Position numbers and translations under genes: made by a program. Under the pieces are notes generated by a model that saw nothing but the letters and a program-made list of their open reading frames with translations, was not told where the DNA came from and did no database searches. From Phorcus lineatus (Eukaryota; Mollusca; Gastropoda; Trochida; Trochidae), in assembly GCA_921293015.1 (NCBI GenBank), contig OV121082.1:27603497-27667496 (forward strand): a stretch of 64,000 nt of DNA, read 5' to 3'. Below are positions 12,062-22,782 of this stretch, in pieces; position 1 is the first letter of the stretch, and each line of letters starts with the position of its first letter.

Positions 12062-12172
12062 TATTGTTTGTTGTACAAACAAATCACATTGATGAAAAAA
12101 TGTTTGTTGTACAAACAAATTACATTGATGAAAAAATGTTTGTTGTACAAACAAATTACATTGATGAAAAAA
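12062..12172. repeat. 36-bp tandem repeat, three copies, with dyad
   Basis: Three near-identical 36-bp units each contain TTTGTTGTACAAACAAA, an almost perfect palindrome centred on GTAC. Because 36 is a multiple of three, both strands stay open across it; I do not regard this as coding. Confidence 0.85.
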
Positions 12173-12404
12173 TAGTAAAATTTCGCCAACCAGTTTAGAT
12201 GTATGCATGGCATGGCCCTGGTTGAACTTAACGACAAAAGGAAGTGTGAAAGTTGTCCTTTTTACTGAATTTGTTGTGCCTTTATTTATTTGAACACATC
12301 AATCATCGATGTAAAGACTAGAAGACTAATCTTTTTTCTTTATCATGATGTATAATGTAACAAAAACCGAAAAGCAAAAAAGTGTCCTTTCTGCGGCGCC
12401 TAGT

Positions 12405-13253
12405 TGTCAAGATCTGATCTAGTGGGAGTGTTTTCGGTGAAAGAATGGATCGCCTGAACGCATTTGACGGTATGGAAAGACCGTGTACTGCATGCGCTGG
12501 TACTGAAGCTTTACTGTCTGGGTGAGAGGGCAGATACCCAGCGATTGTCTGACGCTGCAGAATGGCAACTATTATTTTGTGTTCAAAATGGCATCCATAA
12601 AAATTACAGACTGTTGGTTCCGATAAGTAAATACAAGTAGTTTGTATTGTAGCACCGTGGATATGGTGTAACTGAGGCCAAGTTAGGATGACCTGTGGTT
12701 CAGCGACGGACTGTTGAACTGTATTCTCCGGAAGGATGATAAGCTTTGACCAGTGGGCGAGCGCGAGGTCATCAGGAGATTAACAAGGTCAGAGTAGGGT
12801 TCACGGTGGACTGAGTAGTCTGACAGTGGAACTGCGGTGGACTGTGCCTACACCATGGGATCTTAGGAACTGTGTGTTCTTACTGACATAGGTCAGAGGT
12901 GGTTGCTGAACAAGGACACTGTTACCTCGTTGCCATAGTAACCATCAGTATCTATAAGCACAATGTTATATCAGTTATCTTTATGACTGAACCTTGAACC
13001 TGTGTTTATATAAGTGTTTATGCCATTTACTATGAGATAAGTAGATGTAGTAGTAATGAGTGTATCTGGGTGCGGAAAGGGAAGCCTTGATATGCACGTG
13101 TGAGTGCAAGTGAAATGTATGCGCATGAGAGTTGAATATTTATCAGTGCTTTGTATAGAACGGATGTGTGTGTGTGATAGTGTTTGTGTTGTATTTTGCA
13201 AGGTGGGGGTTGAATAAACTTTTGAAACCTTTCCTGTGTTCTGATTTGTGACA
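12405..13253 (+). mobile_element. Solo LTR of an LTR retrotransposon (849 bp)
   Basis: The segment begins TGTCAAGATC and ends TTGTGACA, so it carries the TGTCA..TGACA inverted ends usual for LTRs. It is flanked by CTAGT (12400-12404) and CTGGT (13254-13258), a 5-bp target duplication with one later change. An AATAAA polyadenylation signal lies at 13213, 40 bp before the end, followed by a T/G-rich stretch. No primer-binding site or internal gene follows; instead the host repeat continues. That is the signature of recombination between two LTRs. Gypsy or BEL/Pao are the likely sources, but the sequence does not decide between them. Confidence 0.68.
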
Positions 13254-14460
13254 CTGGTGTTTCGTTATTTCTTTTAGCGCAAATACATATTAAATATAAA
13301 ATTGTAGACATTTTTTTCTTCTATAATCGTTTTTGGAATGCGTCATTTGGTTATGGACATATAATGTGCCAAAGTTATTCTATTTGCTGCAGTTACTGTA
13401 TCAATTTTTTTTATGTGAATGAACTCATTTCATATGGAATTGAAGAAAACCTTTTCTTCTTTATTGCAATATAACAATTATCAAAATGCCCAAAGCGGTT
13501 CAAAAGATATGAAGTATTAAAGGAAAGTAGATGACAAAACCGCTACTCAGTTCACAAGTAGAGGAGAGCAAAATTTGCTTTTTGATGATAATTTTCTTCT
13601 CTTTCAAAAGGTTCCGTCCATATTGAAATCCCCCAAGGGTTCAAATCATAGGGCATGTTCGTGCTTCGCATCATAAGGGTTAAATCAAAAGGAATTGAAA
13701 GGCAAATAATTAATGACGAACTGCGAAAAGCGAAAAGCAAACACAAATCAGTATTCATCATTCAAATTTAAAAGGCAAAAAAAACATTTTTAAAAGTCAA
13801 ACAGACATTATTTTTATGAACAATCATTGCTTTACATAAAAGAATATGTGTTAGAAGGATTGGAAGTCTGTAATGTCAATTTTGCACACCTCATATTTTG
13901 TCCAGATGAGGTTTTTGTTCTTCTGAGAGACCTCTATTCTAGGGAGAAAGTTTTCCCACTAAAAGTGATAGCTCCAGGAGCTAATCCTCAGACTTTTTTT
14001 TGATGATACAAAATGTAGCAAATAAATTTGCTATTCGTCATTGGAACAACAAAAAACTGTGGCATTTTCCTTGGCTATCATCACAGAAGATGCCACCATT
14101 CCTTGAAGGCCCAGATCACTACCAGCATGCCTAGACCAATTTTATGTAACATCGATTTCTGACCTGTCCACAAGCCCTTAGCCTTGAGGTGATCTACATG
14201 AGCTCACCAACCCTCACAAGAAGGGTTCGAAAATATTGTGAACCGTGGTGGCCGGATCCATGAAACATGTTCCCGAGAGTACATTGTGTTCCTCTGTCCA
14301 CCATAATAGCTTGTGCCGCCCATGGGGAAGGCATAAAATCGAACAGTCCTTAGAAAATCAAATTAAAATCTCAGATGTAGAAGGTAAAGGATTGGTTTGA
14401 TTATCATTGTGAAGAGCCAAGGGCTATGGACACCCCAAAGGTAGGAGGACTCGAAACTGA

Positions 14461-14705
14461 AATCTTCTAACGGAGATATTTCTGAGAATATTTGTGGATT
14501 TTAATGTGCGGGTAGGCATACTTCACGTCCATACTGATAAACTTTGAGTTTGGCATGATTAGCTTCTTGACATTTTTAACGATTCAATGGTGAACTTTTG
14601 GGGTTTGCATAGAAAGTCCTTGTTCAAGATCTTTAAGTCTATGATCATTCTTATTTCTGTCGAGTCGTGCTTGAGAACCAGGAAGACTGGAGAATAAAAC
14701 CCTCA
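14461..14705 (-). pseudogene. Reverse transcriptase fragment
   Basis: Two frames together give the N-terminal RT blocks. Positions 14575-14705 read GFYSPVFLVLKHDSTEIRMI followed by IDLKILNKDF, the 'S.iFlv.Kk.g..R.iiDLk.LN' block. Positions 14461-14560 read KFISMDVKYAYPHIKIHKYS, the block with the first catalytic aspartate (MDVKYAY). One frameshift separates them and a TAG follows QKYLR. The YxDD block was not found. This resembles RTs of DIRS and Gypsy type. Confidence 0.6.
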
Positions 14706-15185
14706 CGAAGTCTCCCGAGGGGACAGTTCCACCACTGCCTCCTTCATCGAAACTATATGGCTTGAAGACCTGCATCCAGACGATGACCCTGTATTGTAAA
14801 TCTCCTTCCTGTGGGATAGGTCACTAAGGGGACAATAACGGAGTTGATCCAGGGATTCGACGTGACTTGAGTCCAGTTTAGAGCATAACGTTGTTGCCGT
14901 CCCCCCACTGGGGAGGGAGCTACGGGTTATTGAAAATCAAAGTTGAAAATCATGTCCGTGGGCATTTCCAAGTTGTAAGGATCTGTATGTACTGAAACAG
15001 CTTGTGGAAAGTCAATGCTCGCTGAACCCCTATTTCCACAGCTGTCTCTGCCCCGAAAGTGATATTTGGTAGGGGGAGGAGGGTTGTCCTTTGGTTTTTG
15101 CCCCTGAGATGAAGCAGATTGGCGCTGCTAAGACGAGTTGGGGTCAGGGTGTAGTTGAGGAGGAGCCTTTTTTGCCCCTGGGGGC

Positions 15186-15545
15186 TCACCGCTGATGAGA
15201 CTGGGTGATGAGAGCTGACGCTATTCTTTGATTTAGAGTCCTATAGGCCTGAGCATCCTGTTCTGCAATAGCCTGCCCACACTGCCTGTTAAAAATAGAT
15301 TCTGAACCTAAGAGTTGCTGAAATAATTCCTCCTTGGAATCCTGAGGGAGATTCCTCACACCCCCAAGCAAGTGAGAAAGTTCAAGAGCAGTAATCCAAC
15401 ACAAGGTGCCCAGCTGTGTTTGAGTCACATCATTCACTGCATAATAGATAACATCCAGGAAGGAATGTGCTATGGCAACCTCCTCTGCACTCATTACCAT
15501 TGTAATTGTGCTTACCAGGCAATATTTGTCTGTCACTTGCCTCAA
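15186..15545 (-). pseudogene. gag-like ORF of the DIRS-like remnant
   Basis: A 119-codon frame with a helical, Gln/Ala-rich composition: SAEEVAIAHSFLDVIYYAV, then LCWITALELSHLLGGVRNLP and FNRQCGQAIAEQDAQAYRTL. I do not recognise a named domain. Its position directly upstream of RT blocks in the same orientation, and its all-helical look, suggest a capsid-like gag. Neighbouring frames at 15602-15826 (SPADLSGPDLKPERRLTF) and 14950-15189 look like further parts of the same polyprotein after frameshifts. Confidence 0.4.
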
Positions 15546-16046
15546 ACCAGTAGATATAGCTTAACAACTGAGGAATGAGGTAAAGACCACTTGGGAGGAT
15601 GTTAAGGAGGTAATACACCCGTAGTGCCAAGCTCCTCTGACAATGTTTGATCAACTTCTAAATCCACATGGTTGGTTGTTGTCACAGCTACGTCTATGCA
15701 GAATGTCAATCTTCTCTCAGGTTTTAAGTCTGGACCGGACAGATCAGCGGGAGAAATAGTTATTAAACCCTCATGAGTAGGAAACTTTAGATCGGCATCC
15801 TCATCTGTAATGATCGGTAAAATCAATAGAATTCCATAGAAGCCACTTGCTTTTGTTTGTCGTCATTACCAAGCCCCGTGCCCTGCGTGAGCTGATCAGC
15901 TGTAAACAGGCATCAGAATTAAGGGTATTTGATGGCGAATTAATGGCCAAATTATGGGATTTTTTGCCCTAATCTCAAACATCTTGATCCAACTCTCATC
16001 ATCTATATCGTTGAAAAGAAGACATCATTCTTGAAAGAGCAGCACT

Positions 16047-16136
16047 GCCATAAATTTTGCCGAGTTTTGATGTCATGTTTGCAATGAATTTTTTCTTTGA
16101 CCTTGCATGATGTCAAAACTCAGAAAAATTTATGGC
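16047..16136. repeat. Hairpin element, 31-bp arms
   Basis: The left arm GCCATAAATTTTGCCGAGTT (16047 on) pairs with a right arm ending AACTC..AAAAATTTATGGC (to 16136), and both continue through TTGATGTCATG. The loop is about 28 nt. It looks like a small folded MITE or the fused ends of one. Confidence 0.65.
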
Positions 16137-16149
16137 ATTACTTTATTCC

Positions 16150-18480
16150 AGACGATGAAAAGTCAATGTTACTGTTCTCGTAAGTTTTGGGAAGTTTAGG
16201 GTTGTTTTTGTGTTGTTATTTAATGTTTAGACAGTTTGTTTACGGACAGTGGTGATTTTTTATTGCTTTCAAACTAAAAAAGTATAGGGTTTCAAGTTAT
16301 AAATTACATATAATCGGCAAAGTGATAGATGGCGTGTTTGATAAGTACTCTAATCATCTTGCCAAAATGTTCTCTAAACGTCGATCTAAGTATGGTTTTC
16401 CACCTAGATCGCTGTATTTAAAGTCGAACCAGGACCCCGTTTCACAAAAAATCTTAAATCTATGTGTACGTCTAAAAGATACGTGCAACTAAAATTTACG
16501 TTTACAAGAAGCGAACTTGCGTTTCACAAAACCACACGTAGATTTGATACTATACTACGTTAACTAAACTACGTTACGTGTGGAACTCTCCTGTTCAAAA
16601 AGTCGAGAAAGTCTATCCAGTCGGTCTTCCACCTCACAACAAACATGTCTCAAGTAAATGCCGCACGTTTCAGTCACGTAAGCAATATGTTAGTCAAAAC
16701 GAGGAGAAAAGCTGTGCAAGATCATCACAAATATCCAACAGACACAAATTTGTCCCAAGTTGACCCGACAACAGTAACAAATCTAATGGAACCCGTCTTT
16801 GCAGTTGGCTGACATTCACAGACCCTTATCATATCACAGGTGTGTGATTTTGTATAATTATTATCTCGGCAAGCGTACCATTTTATATTTTCATAATGTA
16901 GCTATTTACGTTTCTTTGAAGAGGTAACAAACTTGGAAATTTCATGGTGATAACAGCTTTTTTAATATGACAGTTTAGGCCTACTTTAAATTAAATGTTT
17001 GAAAGGCACCAGTTATATTTGAATTGTGTAAAACAATTTAAGAATTATCCTCTCTTTATCTAACCAACCAAACCAATAGATCTTTAACAATTAAGGATAT
17101 TGTTGTCATATTATCAATAAAATTTGGAGCTATACCTCTGTCTGGAATTTTACTATATTTACTGTATTAGACTATTAGATAATTTTATGAAATTGCAAAA
17201 CAATTACTGTACTTTCAGGCATAGTTACTTTTGAGATGACATCTCATTTATATCAGGATCATGTCTTGACAATGGCATTTGAAAATTTTTTAAAGTTGAT
17301 ACTGCATTCAATCATGTTTAGAAAACTATGAATATATATATATATTCTTGTTATTTTTAAATAATCACATTATTGACAGTCTTGAGGGAAATTTACCCCC
17401 AATTGAAAAGTCCAAAAATAAGTGTTGTAGTTTTGGAAAGTAAGAATTGAAGTGTTTTCTGTCATATTTATACCTCCTTTCTAATAATTTGTCAAGCAAA
17501 GTTGATTGTTTTGATCATTTAAACAAATTTGTGTTTATTTTCCAGATGTTCATCATGTGTAGCAATTTTAATTTCCATCTTACCTTCCTGAAAAGTGGCA
17601 TTCATAGTTTCATCAAGGTAAATAATTAATTGAATTTTATTTAATTCAGTTAACCGTATTTCAATAACCTACATTCTCTTGCGTGGTTTAAATTTGTATT
17701 AATGTAAACTTAAAGTTGAAGGGGATTTTGGTAATCTAAACATATAAGTTACATATATATTCTTGAAAAAATATCATTGGCTTTTCTTTGCATGTTTCTT
17801 TTAATCTTGTCAGTACCGAACATGACTCATGAAGGCTCAAGAGTATAAAACTCACGAAAATTGAAATAAAATTTAATTTGGCAGGTGTTTTTTTATTACT
17901 CATTTTCAAATATTGAAAATAGATGTTCAAATAACTAAGTTTTTCACAACTAGGCCTTTTTTCTTATAATTTCATGTTTGTGTACCATATGTAACCCATG
18001 ACAGTTCTGTATTTCTCCACAAAAATGTAATGATTGATACTGACAATATATATTTGAACATTGACCTTTGATAAAGTCACCTTTTAATACTATCAAGTCA
18101 AGTGAAATCTCAAGACTCTATTCTGAATATATTGAATAATTATATATATATATTCTTCATATTTTTCTATATATTCCTATGTATATGTTTTTCAATATTT
18201 TCAAGTTGTTGAGTAAATTCACAACAGAAACATGTCAATTCTCTTATACAAACACCTGAGGCAATCACCTACCCAGATGAATAGTCTTTTATATGTTTTA
18301 GTAATTAGCAGCTCTTTATTGTCCATCACTTTAGGTAATCGAAATGAAACAATTGTAACCTCTATACTTAAGGAAGTATCATGTCAGTCATACTCTATTT
18401 GACATTTAATATAATTGAGACTTCATAAAGTGACATTTTTTGAAAACCCCGTAAATGACCCTAACTTTATGAATTGAGAA
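16150..18480. other. AT-rich DNA without recognised genes
   Basis: The part 16430-16600 carries a dispersed-repeat style sequence (CCCCGTTTCACAAAA and GCGTTTCACAAAACC, then several ACTACGTT words). The rest, to 18480, is low-complexity AT-rich DNA with short TA runs (17332-17344, 18142-18152). Small open frames here show no motif. If the Rab11-FIP reading is right, all of this is intron. Confidence 0.5.
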
Positions 18481-18499
18481 GCTAAAACGCTTCGCTAGC

Positions 18500-19010
18500 G
18501 TGGCTGTTGCATGACGTCATTCAATTGTTTCATGACTTCACATGATTGTTGCATCATTTTACAGAGTAGAATACCATTTTTATTTCACTCAGTGAAAATA
18601 CGGGTTTTATTTTCACCGATAAATGGCATATTTCACCATTCGAAATATAATAAAATTGAGGGCTTAACAGCTTTCAGTCATGTGAGTCCCATAAATAGGG
18701 CCCTCTCTGAAACGAGCATCAGTGGAGCCCAGAGTGGAGCCCAGAGTGGAATCTACAGCGGGGAATGAGAGAGGAGTTTAGAGTCGGCTGCTAAGTGAGG
18801 TATGGGCAAAGGGGCAGTCACTTTGCCACCTTTTGCCGTCAACTTCACAGCTGACCTTTTTCTTCATACTCATGACATCATAAGAAAATAAACCATCATC
18901 TCTATGACATCATCTTCTTGTGTGTGTCTCTGTCCACTCCCAGTCTGATTAAAATCGACCGTGTTCCGAGGAATAAAAGTTTCAAAATATTGAGTCTATC
19001 AAGATTCGAA
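18500..19010 (+). promoter_or_regulatory. LTR-like promoter/polyadenylation segment
   Basis: A palindromic cAMP-response-like TGACGTCA lies at 18512. A TATA-like ATAAATA (18691) is followed about 25 bp later by a GC-richer transcribed-looking stretch with a direct duplication (GTGGAGCCCAGA twice). AATAAA follows at 18887 and again at 18971. This promoter-to-poly(A) spacing is typical of the U3-R-U5 layout of an LTR, but I could not find matching TG..CA ends or a target duplication. Confidence 0.3.
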
Positions 19011-19014
19011 CTCT

Positions 19015-19311
19015 ATCTCTCTAGGCTATCCTCTCCACTAGGTCTGACCGCACTCTACTGTAGCGCACGTTCGTGCGTAAACTAAGCTAACCAATCACAA
19101 TGCGTGCGGCAAAAGCAATCGGTATCAGTAGCTAGGGGCAAGTAACTCCCATTTACCATTTGTTAACCTTGATCGTCGCTATCTTTATTTTAAACGCGAT
19201 GATGTGATTGGTTCGCTATTGACTAGGTTTTGTCTGCGTTAAACTGGTGTCGGCACGTGGGAGCAGTGAGGCTGCCTTCAGACCGCTGTGGAGAGGATAG
19301 CCTAGACAGAT
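19015..19311. mobile_element. Hairpin MITE with about 30-bp terminal inverted repeats
   Basis: The left end ATCTCTCTAGGCTATCCTCT (19015) mirrors the right end, whose reverse complement starts ATCTGTCTAGGCTATCCTCT (19311). Both arms go on through CCAC and GGTCTGA with small differences. The centre is about 230 bp, contains the palindromic CGCACGTTCGTGCG, and has no coding frame. The trinucleotide TCT flanks both sides and could be the target duplication, but 3 bp is weak evidence. Confidence 0.7.
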
Positions 19312-19339
19312 TCTAATTCCCTGGGATAAGTCTAGACTG

Positions 19340-20179
19340 GTGTCAACCTGTGAGACGGTAATACCTATCGTCCTGCGGGTTGGCGCCTTCTATGACAGTG
19401 TCCTTTACCTGGTTTTATTCACTCTCTACACCAATGATTGTGATAGTTGTAACCCAAACAATCTAACAGTAAAATTTGCTGACGATACAGCATTAGTTGG
19501 ACTCATTCAAGGAAATGAACTTTCTTATAGAGAAAATGTTAATCATTTTGTAACCTGGTGTGAGAACAATTTCCTTGAACGTATCTTGGTACAATAATAC
19601 ATAGTAAATTAAATTGGAATGCTTATACTGATGCAGTTTTCAAAAAATGTCAACAAAGATTACATTTTATGCGCAAGCTACGATCTTTTAAAGTAAATGA
19701 ACGTATACTATCCCTCTTTTATCGTTGTTTTGTTGAGAGCACATTAACTTTTCTTTCCAATGTTGGTTAGGTTCCTTATCTATTGTTCTACAAATCTCGC
19801 TTGGAAAAAGTTGTTCAAGTTGCTGGGAAAAATTACGAGAGTTTCTTTTACAAATTTATCTTATCTTTATGAAAAGAGAGTTTTGAAGTTATCCCTAAAG
19901 ATTTTGTCAGATCCAGATCATGTCTTGTACGGGGAGTTTGTTAAGCTGCCTTCAGGCAGGAGATATTTATTACCCCCTTATAAAACGAAAAGAGGTAAAA
20001 ACACATTCATTCCATTCAGCATTCGTCTTTTAAATGACTTTGAATTTAATAGAGTTTTTTCTTTATGTATTACCTCCCTTCACATTTGTCCATTTTCAAA
20101 AAACAACAAATGCACATGTCAAAGTGGAACATGTGCATTTCCCTTCACATTGCCCATTTTAAAAAGAAAACAAATGTGA
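19340..20179 (+). pseudogene. LINE reverse-transcriptase 3' portion (decayed)
   Basis: The first frame (19340-19597) contains LFTLYTNDCDSC, then VKFADDTALVGLI and VTWCENNFLE; FADD is the catalytic YxDD box of non-LTR reverse transcriptases. After a stop the similarity continues in another frame (about 19630-19760, KKCQQRLHFMRKLRSFKVNE). It then runs in 19760-20179 (KILSDPDHVLYGEFVKLPSG, then RRY and FIPFSIRLLND). The last words match the C-terminal tail common in CR1/L2-type LINEs (h.l...f..LPSGRRyr...........fiP.....ln). At least two frameshifts inactivate it. The upstream endonuclease is absent. Confidence 0.72.
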
Positions 20180-20186
20180 AGGGAGG
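20073..20186. repeat. Nested inverted repeats at LINE 3' end
   Basis: Outer arms CCTCCCTTCACATTTG (20073) and CAAATGTGAAGGGAGG (to 20186) enclose inner arms AAATGCACATGT (20108-20119) and ACATGTGCATTT (20129-20140) with a 9-nt loop. It stands immediately after the LINE coding tail, so it may be part of that element's 3' UTR. Confidence 0.75.
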
Positions 20187-20349
20187 TCGCATCTGGAACG
20201 AGGCTTTTTACCTCGATCTGGGCACTTCCGTCTTACGATGACGCAATAAAACTTGCTTTTCACTAATTGAAGTAACGTAGCTCTAATTAAGAAGGTGACA
20301 TACATGTAATTCCACTTTTGAATTGGAGGTTGGTCATTTATGAATACGT

Positions 20350-20544
20350 TACAAAAAACAAAAAAAGCAGCGGCTTAGCAAGAGTCGGATCATAAATACA
20401 AGCGTTGAACTGACACTGCTTCCTTGCACATTTCATCCGAGACTGTCCACACAGTACAATTGCGTTAATTAGCTTATACATGAAATTCTAAGTCCGGCTT
20501 CCGGGCTTCACAAAGGCTGACTGCGGCGCAATCTATATTGAGGG
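20350..20544 (-). repeat. Inverted copy of the TTAA end module
   Basis: Reverse relative of 7924-8170, ending GAGGG at 20544 followed by TTAA (20545-20548). Shared words include AAATACAAGCGTTGAACTGA and AAAGGCTGACTGCGGCGCA. Confidence 0.55.
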
Positions 20545-21269
20545 TTAAGATTTGAGTAAGAATGAAAAAGTTTTTTATTTTAGAAATTTTGTTGTCGCTT
20601 ATCTGCATTTGTCATAAGATTGGATAACTATTTACATAACATTAATATATAAATGTAGAGAATAGTTTAAGTACAATGTAAGGTTGGTTATCCTGCCAAA
20701 CCCTATAATCATAAACTTGTTTTGCTTATTTTAAAGGTATGCAAAAATAAGATATAAAATTAAAAAAACTAGAACATATGAAGGGAGGCCTTGTAACTTA
20801 TAATTTATAATGACAACCGAGACCAACTTCAAATTCACATATTTATTCATAAAGTTTGGCATTGTGGGGAATTCTCAATGATTACATAACCCTTGATCAA
20901 GCATTGATCAAGCCCGAGCATGGGGCCAATTTGGACCAAGCAACAATGAGACCAAATTGGTGGTACGAACAAATTGCAGCAATAGTACATAGGCAAGCAG
21001 TGCCTATGCCCAAGCGTTGGGACCAAAACTGGGATAAGCGTTTCTGAGCATCAGAATTCCCAATTTTGGCTACTATTAACGGGTTGCATGTGCAGGAATT
21101 AAAACAGGCGAGATGAATTGTCATCTGTGATGATAACGAAACTGCCACTATGATAGTGATGATGATACAAACATCACTGAGAATACCCCAAACTGAGCCA
21201 AATTGATAATGATGAGTAGTGAGATGAGCAACTGCCCTGTGTGCGTGAGCAATCGAGGCTGTATTAACG

Positions 21270-22009
21270 TGAATGTAACGTTCATAACAATCCGACTTCC
21301 ATCGTCCCATGCTCTTGATCAGGTATGATCGCATGTAGGTCCTGCCACAGCGATTAAAAGAATGGTCACCCCTTTGTGGAAAATGTCCGTTTTAGATGTT
21401 TTGAGTGTCAGTTGCATACTAGCATCATTGTCACAGAACTGAATCGAGTTTACAGACAAATCCTTCAGATGACTATACCTGTCACATGTGAACTCACCAC
21501 ATCGAAGAAAGGCATAAAACGCAGTACAAAAAACACTTTTCATTAGAGAATCGACATAGGCTGAGAAGAGGCCTGTATTGAGTTTAACGCAGAGTCTATG
21601 GAGAATGTGAATAGTTATGGGTAACCTAGTGAAAGAGGCGACTGGAGGCAGTCTAGATCTCTTCAGACCTCTCATGATTGTGTCTACTCTCAGCATATTC
21701 CCCATAGTCCAAGGATTAGGCACTCCGTGTTTCAGGTACTCAAATCTTATTCCACACAAGTACAAACGAATCGTAGATACACTAAGATGGAGTCTATGAA
21801 CACAATGGGCTACGAATTCCAACAAGATCTGCTCGTTTAACACAGGCAACACACAAGGCTTCCATATCACACCACACATGGTCATAAACAGTAGGAAGGC
21901 CCGAAGGCCTGATTTTATAGATGGTTTGAGTAGATGAAGCTAGTGCATTTGTCCACAAGTTGTCTAGATCCTGATTGGGGGCACTGTCACTTGACATAGT
22001 TGGAGGCAT
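21270..22009 (-). pseudogene. DIRS tyrosine recombinase, HxxR box deleted
   Basis: The N-terminal SAM-like part spans two frames (SSTQTIYK near 21940, then LHLSVSTIRLYLCGIRFEYL). The catalytic part shows FYAFLRCGEFTC with the first arginine, and TLKTSKTDIFHKG with the conserved lysine region. It then jumps directly from LLIAVAG to LIKSMGRWKSDCYERYI, which holds the tyrosine nucleophile. The intervening segment with the H-x-x-R box, normally about 60-70 residues, is missing, so recombination activity cannot remain. The C-terminal part is in a different frame (21334-21270). Confidence 0.8.
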
Positions 22010-22782
22010 TTGGTTGGGCTGGGCTCTGCATTGGGGACGAGTTGTCTGAAACGGGTCAGCTGCAAACGAGACAAAGCATCAGCGATAACATTTTCACGAC
22101 CAGGTACATGTGAAGCAGAGAAAGTAAAGTTATATTGAACTGCTAGGAGAACCAACTTGCGTACTAGTCTCATGATAAAATGGGATTTCGAACGACATTT
22201 GTTGAGAATACACACAGTTGTACAGTTGTCACATTGAAATCTTATACTCTTCCTACACCACAAATGACTCAACACTGCAGCAGCCATCACAATTGGGTAT
22301 AGTTCTAAAGCCGCTATCGAATAGTCTAAATCTGCTGCTAGTTCGAAATTTGAGGGCCAATACTCTGCGAACCACAGTCCATCAAAGAAACCTCCGAAAC
22401 CAACAGATCCCGCTGCATCTGTGAACAAATTCATGTCTGGGGCTGCTACTTCGTCATCATAGAAAAAAGACTTGCAGTTCCAGGAAAGTAGGAAGTTCCT
22501 CCACATCGAGAAGTCCAGCTGACAGTCTTTGGTCAAGGTAACGTGATGATGTAGTTCTTTGACAGAATGTGCTAGCTGTAGTAAATAACTTATAAAGGCA
22601 CGGCCTGGTTTCACTACTTGCATAGCAAAGTTTAAGTGACCTAGAATGCTGAGTAAGACATGTTTTGTCACCTTTTTCTTGTGTTCAATTTCAGATATAA
22701 ACATCACAATCCTATCCACCTTTTGTTTGGGAAGTCGGGATTCCTTTAGTTCCGTGTCTGGAATGATGCCTAAATATTCCAA
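21964..22782 (-). pseudogene. DIRS RT thumb and RNase H domain
   Basis: It continues the reverse transcriptase in a new frame: MEYLGIIPDTELKESRLPKQ is the 'fLGi.iDt..m..rLp..K' block. RNase H follows with LFTDAAGSVGFGGFF (first Asp), SIAALELYPIVMAA (Glu), FQCDNCTTVCILNK (Asp) and HVPGRENVIADALSR (Asp). All four acidic active-site positions can be matched. After the DALSRL end the frame runs about 35 residues further into the spacer before YR, and overlaps the first YR frame by about 45 bp. Confidence 0.82.

Larger units (their letters stand above)
9536..13679 (+). mobile_element. Non-autonomous piggyBac-family relative, with nested insertions
   Basis: The left border is TTAA (9532-9535) then CCCTTAAGTTGCTGAATATT. 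Right borders of the same style occur at 11978 (GCATCTTAAGGG then TTAA 11979-11982) and 13679 (GCATCATAAGGG then TTAA 13680-13683), so two insertions or a partial duplication are nested. The left end module (CCCCGTGGCTGAATTATTTAG) is shared with both transposase-bearing piggyBac copies. No transposase trace is present. The interior is at least ten degenerate repeats of 150-290 bp, each with a TATGGAATTGAAG-like core (near 10040, 10325, 10515, 10700, 10900, 11070, 11270, 11450, 13295, 13435), spaced by words like GCGACATC and CTTTATT. A solo LTR sits at 12405-13253. Confidence 0.6.
14390..15830 (-). mobile_element. DIRS-like retrotransposon remnant: gag-like plus RT
   Basis: Read on the minus strand, three frames follow one another: an acidic frame (15602-15826), a gag-like frame (15186-15545) and a Pro-rich basic frame (14950-15189). 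About 240 bp later come reverse-transcriptase blocks (14461-14705). The order gag then RT in one orientation suggests a single element. No tyrosine recombinase, RNase H or integrase is visible to the left of 14390, where the inverted repeat of 13760-14050 begins. Assignment to the DIRS order rests on the RT fragment's resemblance to the intact element at 20.9-24.6 kb and on the absence of protease. Confidence 0.5.

Noticed and set aside
12049-12237. CLLYKQITLMKK and CLYNKHFFINVI repeat peptides on both strands
   Set aside because: Both come from three copies of a 36-bp repeat with palindromic core.
20856-21334. Frames at the end of the YR read as a separate membrane protein (IIITIIVAVSLSS)
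   Set aside because: The frame begins with the YR C-terminal motif GRWKSDCYERY and runs on into untranslated element sequence.
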